Shown piece by piece: positions 40,810 through 45,866 of a DNA stretch of 45,866 nucleotides. How positions within the stretch are numbered: position 1 is the first letter of the stretch; every line of letters starts with the position of its first letter. Source of the DNA: Armatimonadota bacterium (GTDB lineage Bacteria; Armatimonadota; UBA5829); contig JAAYKG010000007.1 of assembly GCA_012522555.1 (NCBI GenBank), forward strand, positions 1-45,866. The letters run 5' to 3'. The position numbers and the translations under genes are program-made. The notes under the pieces were generated by a model that ran no database searches, was not told where the DNA came from, and saw only the letters and a program-made list of their open reading frames with translations.

Positions 40810-41316
40810 ATGAGGAAGTGGATAACTGCCTTGTCATTGCTTACCGCTTTAATGATCGCTCTGACCGGATGCGGCGGAGGAGGCGGGGGAGGCGGAGGTG
40901 GTGGGACCGACCCGACGCCTACCGGAAACACGATTGTCAAAGGCACTGTGGTGGACAACCAGACCACACCAAAACCAGTAGCCAATGTCATAGTCACTCT
41001 GGGCAGCTTGACCACCTGGACCGATAGCAAAGGAATGTTCAGCTTTAACCTGGGCAGCAACGTGCTGGTAAAGAGTCTGTTCGCGACTTCATATGACGCG
41101 AATTTCAAGATCAGCACGAGCCTGCTGGATCCAAACCTGTATCCGCAAGTCAGTGTGTTTTACCGCGGTGTGGGCTACATGCAGTTGGCTGATTACGGCG
41201 GAGCGACCATTCCTCTGCCTCTTGAAGTATACACGGCATCCGGCGTGACGAGCGATCTGGGCACGGTAACTGTCCAGTATAGCGACCCTGGTGGGCCGCC
41301 GCCGCCGCCTTTCTAG
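40810..41316 (+). CDS. Lipoprotein with a poly-Gly linker and a regulatory-like beta domain
   Basis: The ATG at 40810 has AAGGAG upstream, giving 168 residues (track start 40747). A lipoprotein signal peptide ends in ALTGC, and the acylated Cys is followed directly by 11 Gly. A carboxypeptidase-regulatory-like domain follows (IVKGTVVDNQTTPKPVANVIVTLGSLTTWTDSKGMFSF). The protein ends PPPPPF. The Gly run may act as a flexible tether from the membrane. Placed between csaB and the Lpt-like genes, it is probably an envelope protein of unknown job. Confidence 0.75.
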   Translation: MRKWITALSLLTALMIALTGCGGGGGGGGGGGTDPTPTGNTIVKGTVVDNQTTPKPVANVIVTLGSLTTWTDSKGMFSFNLGSNVLVKSLFATSYDANFKISTSLLDPNLYPQVSVFYRGVGYMQLADYGGATIPLPLEVYTASGVTSDLGTVTVQYSDPGGPPPPPF

Positions 41317-41332
41317 GATTCCCCAGCTCAAC

Positions 41333-41365
41333 CTCCCCCACCGTATACTCGATGGGGGAGTTTTG
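41333..41365 (+). terminator. Intrinsic terminator after the poly-Gly lipoprotein gene
   Basis: CTCCCCCA (41333-41340) pairs with TGGGGGAG (41353-41360) and is followed by TTTT. Confidence 0.85.
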
Positions 41366-41377
41366 CGTATATAGAGT

Positions 41378-41953
41378 ATGCGAAAACAGTCGTATTTGGG
41401 TCTGATTATTATATCCGGGCTGCTTCTTCTCTCCAGCATGGTGGCATTCAGGCGCTATTTGCCGTATGCCGGCGGGATTATGACAACCCAGCAGCCAGCC
41501 CTTGTCCTGCAAATGCGAAATGCACATTTTGTGGGGATCAATCGCGGGGCTAAAATATGGAGTCTGGATGCTAAAACAGTCGAGATCGGCCAAAATCGAC
41601 ATATCACCACACTAGACGGCATTAAGAACGGCAAAATATTCGACGCCGGCAAGATGGCGCTTAAAGTGGAAGCGGGGCGGGCGATTTATAACAGCGCGGG
41701 GGGCAATCTGACCCTCGACAAGGGCATAAGGCTTAACGATGCCGACGATCAGCAAGTGACTGCGCAAGGCGCCCATTGGAACTCCATCACCTCCACGCTG
41801 CATAGCAAAGGACGGGTGCTTTATCATAGTTCGTGGGGTAAAGCATCTTCCGACAGGCTGCAGGTTGATATGAAAAACAAGGAGATGACTATGTGGAATG
41901 TGGTCATCTCAATCAAGCCGGATAAGCTGGAGGCCGCAGAAAATGCGCTTTAG
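41378..41953 (+). CDS. LptC-like LPS transport protein
   Basis: This 191-residue protein has a single N-terminal membrane anchor (YLGLIIISGLLLLSSMVAF). The rest is beta-rich with repeated strand pairs such as GKMALKVEAGRAIYNSAGGNLTLDKGIRLNDADDQQVTAQGAHWN, the pattern of LptC/LptA beta-jellyrolls. LptC bridges the inner-membrane LPS exporter to the periplasmic LptA bridge. The start has only a weak ribosome binding site (AGAG). Its end overlaps the next gene by 11 bases, so the pair is translated together. Confidence 0.75.
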   Translation: MRKQSYLGLIIISGLLLLSSMVAFRRYLPYAGGIMTTQQPALVLQMRNAHFVGINRGAKIWSLDAKTVEIGQNRHITTLDGIKNGKIFDAGKMALKVEAGRAIYNSAGGNLTLDKGIRLNDADDQQVTAQGAHWNSITSTLHSKGRVLYHSSWGKASSDRLQVDMKNKEMTMWNVVISIKPDKLEAAENAL

Positions 41954-42656
41954 GTGGATGTGTGGAGTGTTTGTGACAATTGCAGTGTTGTGGGCCTGTG
42001 TCGCCATATCCGCACAACAAAAGCAGACTCCCGCGGCGAAAAAAGAGCCTGAGACAGTGCAGGGCCGGGCGGATGTGCTCAAATCGAGCTGGGGAAGCAA
42101 GACCGAAGTGCTGATGAAAGGCAACGTCAAGTTCACTTCATCGGAAATCACACTGACATCAGACGAAGTCACATACGATAAGCAGGCGAAGTCGGCGGTG
42201 TCCCCCGGCAAGATCGCGATAACAGGCTCGGACGCCGACATAACTGCAGATAAGGGTACTGCTGACTTTAACAAGCGGCTGGCAGTGCTCACCGGCGGGG
42301 TTAATATGGTGCTGAAGCCTAAGTCGGAGAATCACTCCGATCCTGATTCGGTTCGAGCAAAGATGACAAAACCCACCACGATAACCTGTTCTAAGCTCGA
42401 ATACCAGTATAAAGCCAAATTAGTCACCGCTGTCGGTGAAGTGCGTTTCAAGCAGGAAAAACGCAGCGCCGAAGCCCAAAAGGCCGTTTATGATTCCAAC
42501 ACGGAGCTGCTTGTGCTGACGGGTGATGTAAAAGGTGTCGATGAGCACGGTCAGACATTCTCCGCGCCGCTGGTCAGGATTTCCCTGAAAGAAGGCGATG
42601 AGTGGATGGAAGCGGAAAACGCCAGCGCTTCGTTTAAGATCGATTTGGATGAATAA
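41943..42656 (+). CDS. LptA/OstA-like periplasmic protein
   Basis: The ATG at 41943 gives 237 residues with a signal peptide (WMCGVFVTIAVLWACVAISA). The body shows the OstA/LptA jellyroll repeat pattern: SWGSKTEVLMKGNVKFTSSEITLTSDEVTYD, then DADITADKGTADFNKRLAVLTGGV and SAEAQKAVYDSNTELLVLTGDVKGV. LptA forms a periplasmic bridge that carries lipopolysaccharide to the outer membrane. The gene overlaps the LptC-like gene by 11 bases. At about 237 residues it is longer than E. coli LptA (about 185). Both proteins together are strong evidence for an outer membrane. Confidence 0.8.
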   Translation: MRFRWMCGVFVTIAVLWACVAISAQQKQTPAAKKEPETVQGRADVLKSSWGSKTEVLMKGNVKFTSSEITLTSDEVTYDKQAKSAVSPGKIAITGSDADITADKGTADFNKRLAVLTGGVNMVLKPKSENHSDPDSVRAKMTKPTTITCSKLEYQYKAKLVTAVGEVRFKQEKRSAEAQKAVYDSNTELLVLTGDVKGVDEHGQTFSAPLVRISLKEGDEWMEAENASASFKIDLDE

Positions 42657-42720
42657 TTTCCGCCGATAGGCTTACCGACGAAGGTGGTATACTGTTGTAG
42701 CAGCGCGTGGAGGGATAGTT

Positions 42721-43575
42721 ATGCGACAGTCGGCGGTATCCGGTCAGTTTTATCCGGCATCCAAACCAGAGCTGATAAACAGCATCGAGCAGAGCTTTAT
42801 GAGCAGGTTCGGCCCGGGCAAGCTGCCTCAAAATCGGCCGCAAAGAGCGGGGCGCGTGATGGGGCTGGTATGTCCTCACGCCGGTTATATGTATTCCGGG
42901 GGCGCGGCTGCGCAGGCATATAGTGTGCTTGCGGAGGATGGCGTGCCCGACACGGTTGTGATTCTCGGCCCAAATCACTATGGGTTGGGCGCGAAAGTGT
43001 CGCTCGATACGCGAGAAGTCTGGTCTACTCCTTTGGGGAGCGTGCAATGTGACGAGGGGTTGGGTATGGCGATACTGGAGCGTTCCGATTATCTCAAACT
43101 CGACAGCCTGGCCCACGAAAGAGAACACTCTATCGAAGTCCAACTCCCGTTTCTCCAATACCTGGACGGAAATATACGCATAACCCCGATATCGATCGCA
43201 CACCTCCAAAAAATGGATGCTATGGCGCTCGCCGATGACCTTGGCTCGGCGATAGCCCAAGCCTGTGCAGGTAAAAATGTTGTAATTATAGCCAGCAGTG
43301 ACCTCAGCCACTACGAAAATAAAACAACCGCCGCCGCTTACGACTCCGCCGCTATCGAACACATAATCTCCCTCGACCCCATCGGACTGGTCGACGAGGT
43401 ATACGACAGAGATATAACGATGTGCGGCGCGATCGGGACCGCGGTTATGTTGGAAGCCTGCAAAAGACTCGGCGCCAACACAGCAAGAAAACTCATCTAC
43501 TATTCATCCGGCGACGTAACAGGTGACACCGATCAAGTAGTCGGCTACGCCGCAGTCGCTGTGGAGAGATGGTAG
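42721..43575 (+). CDS. amrB: AmmeMemoRadiSam system protein B (MEMO1 family)
   Basis: This 284-residue protein shows the MEMO signature: MRQSAVSGQFYPASKPELINSI, GLVCPHAGYMYSGGAAAQAY, VVILGPNHYGLG, EREHSIEVQLPFLQYL and VVIIASSDLSHYE. These His and Cys/Asp residues form the metal site in relatives of the extradiol dioxygenase fold. Family members usually occur with AMMECR1 and a radical SAM protein in the AmmeMemoRadiSam set; neither is adjacent here. GGAGGG supports the ATG start. The role of the system is not established. Confidence 0.93.
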   Translation: MRQSAVSGQFYPASKPELINSIEQSFMSRFGPGKLPQNRPQRAGRVMGLVCPHAGYMYSGGAAAQAYSVLAEDGVPDTVVILGPNHYGLGAKVSLDTREVWSTPLGSVQCDEGLGMAILERSDYLKLDSLAHEREHSIEVQLPFLQYLDGNIRITPISIAHLQKMDAMALADDLGSAIAQACAGKNVVIIASSDLSHYENKTTAAAYDSAAIEHIISLDPIGLVDEVYDRDITMCGAIGTAVMLEACKRLGANTARKLIYYSSGDVTGDTDQVVGYAAVAVERW

Positions 43576-43611
43576 AAAAATTCCTCTCCCCTGGACTGGA
43601 GGAGAGGAAGA
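43576..43611 (-). terminator. Intrinsic terminator of the second Gfo/Idh/MocA gene
   Basis: TTCCTCTCC (43581-43589) pairs with GGAGAGGAA (43601-43609). On the minus strand the stem is followed by TTTTTC. It is between convergent genes and its sequence resembles the CCCTCTCC repeats at 37571. Confidence 0.8.
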
Positions 43612-43646
43612 AAACTTTATCTCACCAGGAGAGAGGGCGGAGTTGA

Positions 43647-44534
43647 TTACAGCGCTTCGGGTTTGCCGCTATTGACAGATCGCTCGGCCGCATCCAGCAT
43701 CGCGGTGATCTCCAACGCATCGTCAAGTGAGGCTGCCGGCTCGGCTCCGTTGAAAAACTCCACAACTTTCTCAAGCTCATCGGGATAAAGCCTGCTATTA
43801 TCACAGATATACGGAGCAGCCTTGCCTTTGTCTCGGACGCAACCTCCATACGCAGACGATCCTTCTGTAAGCTCCACCACGCCTCGTCGATTGTCCGGAT
43901 ATTCGACAATTGCCACCACTCCGGCCTTATCGCGTTTGGCTACGACCCCGATAGCCCCCTGACCCATCGCGCGCTCCAGCATCTCGAAAGCATGCACTCC
44001 ATACCATACAATCGAGCTTCCGGCAGGCGCTTTGCCGAGCGGCCCGTAGGTGTATGTATACCTCGCGTTGGGGACCGCCTCACAAGACTCGATAAGCCCC
44101 GGCACAAATCGCAGAGAAGAGGCCGAAAAGACGCGCAGGTTGTTGTCTTTGGCAAGCTTATAGATAGCGCGAGCGTTGGTCCTGTTATCCGCCATCGGCT
44201 TGTCGAGGAAAATGGGCTTTCCCAACCCTGCGCACTTGCGGAAATACTCGAGATGATACGCCGGGTCGTTGATCTCCAACATTATCGCTTCACATTCTGC
44301 AACCGCTTCGTCAAAGTCCTCGGTCACCAGAACCCCCCATTCCTCCAACTGCTTTTGACGATCATCCAGGCCTTTTTTGTCCTGAAAAGGAGTCTCGAAC
44401 CTCATGCAGCTTATGACGCGTGCGCCTTCGACCTTTTGATTCTCCGGCACATCCGGCGCTTGCAGGCACCGCGTAAACGCAACCGAGTGGCTGGTATCCA
44501 GTCCGACCATGCCGATTCTGATCTCTCGAGCCAT
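43647..44534 (-). CDS. Gfo/Idh/MocA-family oxidoreductase-like protein (2)
   Basis: The ATG at 44534 has GGAGG upstream and gives 295 residues (track start 44549 is a TTG). It begins AREIRIGMVGLDTSHSVAF, and later has CEAIMLEINDPAYHLEYFRKCAGLGKPIFLDKPMADNRTNARAI, with the conserved K-P (DKPMA) of the family. Instead of the usual GxGxxG it has GMVGLDTSH, so nucleotide binding may be atypical. The protein shares its overall plan with gene 34167-35018; both end with a short EITAM/EVTALIEAG helix. Substrate unknown. Confidence 0.8.
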   Translation of the reverse strand: MAREIRIGMVGLDTSHSVAFTRCLQAPDVPENQKVEGARVISCMRFETPFQDKKGLDDRQKQLEEWGVLVTEDFDEAVAECEAIMLEINDPAYHLEYFRKCAGLGKPIFLDKPMADNRTNARAIYKLAKDNNLRVFSASSLRFVPGLIESCEAVPNARYTYTYGPLGKAPAGSSIVWYGVHAFEMLERAMGQGAIGVVAKRDKAGVVAIVEYPDNRRGVVELTEGSSAYGGCVRDKGKAAPYICDNSRLYPDELEKVVEFFNGAEPAASLDDALEITAMLDAAERSVNSGKPEAL

Positions 44535-44621
44535 TATTTTATCCTCCAACGCAGTTAAAAACCGTAAGTAGTACCGAAAGATTAAGCCTATGCCGCCTAT
44601 TTGTCAAGCTTGCCCGGCAGA

Positions 44622-45656
44622 CTATTGCAGCGCCTGCTTGATTCTCGCAAGCGCTTCTGTAACCTCGGGTTCGCCGGTGTGGCGACAGGTGACCATTCTA
44701 ATCGCAGTTGGCGCTCTTGGGCTTACTATCACTCCTACTTCATTCAACTTCGAAATCACGGCTTGGGTCGAAAGCCCTGTGCCGGTGTGATCGACGTTGA
44801 TAATATTTGTCTCGACCGCATCCATCGGCACGTTCAGCCCCGGGATTGTATTCAATCCTTCAGCGAGCAGCCTGGCGTTTGCGTGGTCATCTCTCAGCCG
44901 ATCAATCATTGTTTCCAAAGCCACGATCCCTGCTGCTGCAATGACTCCGGCTTGCCTCATCCCACCCCCGATTCTCTTTCGGTGGAACCTGGCTTTCTCA
45001 ATAAACTCCGCACTGCCTGCGATCATTGAGCCGACCGGGCAACTAAGCCCTTTGGATAGACAAAACTGGATCGAATCGACCTCGGCGGCATACTCCGACA
45101 CGCCGACCCCCGCAGCGACAGCGGCGTTAAATATCCTGGCCCCGTCGAGATGTATCGCCAGGCCGTGCTGTCGCGCGGTCGAACACAGCTTCTTGTGCAG
45201 GTCAAGAGGAGTGACTCTGCCGCCACTTCGATTGTGCGAGTTTTCCAGGCAAAGCAAATGAGGGGTGGGGTAATGTATGTCCGGCTCATATACCGAGGCC
45301 GCGACCTCGTCAGGGTCCAGCTTGCCATGTCGACTCGATATCGGTATCGGAAAATAACCCGCAATGCTCGCAAGCCCGCCTCCCTCGTTACGAAAGATGT
45401 GTGACGACGGATCGACAAGCAGCGCCTCCCCCGGCCCACTCGCGTGAGTCATAAGTGAAACCAGGTTACCCATCGTCCCGCTGGCCACCAAAAGAGCCGC
45501 TTCCATACCCATTTTTTCGGCGGCAAGAGCTTCGAGCCTGGCCACAGTGGGATCCTCTCCATACACATCATCGCCAAGCTGAGCATATCGTATAGCGTCG
45601 AGCATCTCTTCTGTAGGCAAAGTCTGAGTATCGCTTCGAAAATTCAAAACTTCCAT
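44622..45656 (-). CDS. ltaE: Low-specificity L-threonine aldolase
   Basis: This 344-residue protein has FRSDTQTLPTEEMLDAI at the start, GDDVYGEDPTVARLE, LLVASGTMGNLVSLMTH, HLLCLENSHNRSGGRV and FCLSKGLSCPVGS, where the Lys is the residue that binds PLP. These are the blocks of the ltaE/GLY1 family. It splits threonine and similar beta-hydroxy amino acids into glycine and an aldehyde. An extended -10 promoter lies just upstream. No adjacent gene suggests a special pathway. Confidence 0.92.
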   Translation of the reverse strand: MEVLNFRSDTQTLPTEEMLDAIRYAQLGDDVYGEDPTVARLEALAAEKMGMEAALLVASGTMGNLVSLMTHASGPGEALLVDPSSHIFRNEGGGLASIAGYFPIPISSRHGKLDPDEVAASVYEPDIHYPTPHLLCLENSHNRSGGRVTPLDLHKKLCSTARQHGLAIHLDGARIFNAAVAAGVGVSEYAAEVDSIQFCLSKGLSCPVGSMIAGSAEFIEKARFHRKRIGGGMRQAGVIAAAGIVALETMIDRLRDDHANARLLAEGLNTIPGLNVPMDAVETNIINVDHTGTGLSTQAVISKLNEVGVIVSPRAPTAIRMVTCRHTGEPEVTEALARIKQALQ

Positions 45657-45689
45657 TTCCGCCTCGCTGCATAAACTTTCGTCAGAGAA

Positions 45690-45698
45690 ATTATAACA
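45690..45698 (-). promoter_or_regulatory. Extended -10 promoter of the threonine aldolase gene
   Basis: The minus strand has TGTTATAAT, an extended -10 element (TGnTATAAT), about 35 bases upstream of the ATG. No clear -35 was found, as is common for extended -10 promoters. Confidence 0.6.
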
Positions 45699-45746
45699 CG
45701 GACCAAGCCATAACCTGATCCGCCTTTCTTACGACCGTGGAACCAC

Positions 45747-45866
45747 CTACCGAGGCTGTCCCATAAGCATAATCGAGGCGGCTTCTTCATTATGAACGAC
45801 AAGTGGGGGATGATCGATTCTCGCGATTGTTTCGAAAACTTCTTTCTACGCCGCCATCTTCGCGAG
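45747..45866 (-). pseudogene. 3' end of a gene broken by a TAG (possible)
   Basis: On the minus strand the frame reads KEVFETIARIDHPPLVVHNE and ends at a TAG at 45747. It looks like coding sequence and recalls Phd/YefM-type antitoxin proteins (x-P-x-V-V-x-x), but is too short to assign. Just upstream, at 45846-45848, the same frame has another TAG. No start codon lies between the two, so it is either a decayed gene end or a chance open frame. Confidence 0.3.

Noticed and set aside
1-45866. General recoding of TAG as an amino acid
   Set aside because: Several intact genes, such as the GNAT and capsid genes, end at TAG directly before terminators or next genes, so TAG is a normal stop here.

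Overview
The window looks like chromosome from a diderm bacterium of moderate GC, most likely in the Armatimonadota or a nearby Terrabacteria lineage. This is an inference from gene content. LptC- and LptA-like proteins argue for an outer membrane. A DUF5693 protein beside CsaB (wall-polymer pyruvylation for SLH/S-layer anchoring) argues for a Terrabacteria-type envelope. HpnJ suggests hopanoids. No rRNA, tRNA, CRISPR array or IS element was seen.

Region 1 (1-3890) is a phage-derived block. It holds the end of an unknown gene, a GNAT acetyltransferase, a Mu gpT-type major capsid protein, a small unknown protein, two head-completion-like proteins, a holin-like protein and an amidase endolysin. 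No tail genes lie between the head and lysis genes. Intrinsic terminators sit on both sides of the capsid gene. It is followed by a membrane protein with an NlpC/P60-like domain whose catalytic Cys position is Ser, overlapping a DUF2156 gene (3930-5584).

Region 2 (5655-8838) has a small Cys-rich protein, a URO-D family protein, a 64-residue gene preceded by a c-di-GMP-I (GEMM) riboswitch-like RNA and followed by a terminator, an ICMT-like membrane methyltransferase and a STAS protein. Region 3 (8917-20419) encodes secreted and glycan-active proteins: an FG-GAP/Ig-repeat lipoprotein, a PAP2 phosphatase, a NamZ-like (DUF1343) muramidase, a BNR sialidase-like protein, a GH5/GH39-like hydrolase interrupted by an in-frame TAG, and another putative secreted glycosidase.

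Region 4 (20595-36655) holds a 1434-residue double BcrA/HgdC activase, two LTXXQ/Spy-like periplasmic paralogs, argH, a CsgG-like gene split by a -1 frame change at an A7 heptamer, hpnJ, DUF488, and a compact minus-strand cluster. That cluster is an ATP-grasp-like protein, a KamA-family radical SAM aminomutase and a glutaredoxin. A Gfo/Idh/MocA oxidoreductase, a dGTPase and a zinc-ribbon-like protein follow.

Region 5 (36788-45866) is mainly envelope biogenesis: a rhomboid protease, tandem hairpin repeats, DUF5693, CsaB, a poly-Gly lipoprotein, and overlapping LptC-like and LptA-like genes. MEMO-family protein, a second Gfo/Idh/MocA protein, an L-threonine aldolase and a possible broken gene end come after them.

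The observations most worth following are the tail-less capsid/lysis module with a terminator-bracketed capsid gene, the riboswitch-controlled small gene, the ATP-grasp/aminomutase/glutaredoxin cluster, and the two interrupted genes (TAG in the hydrolase, A7 slip in CsgG-like). All assignments rest on motif recognition by eye; no database search was run.
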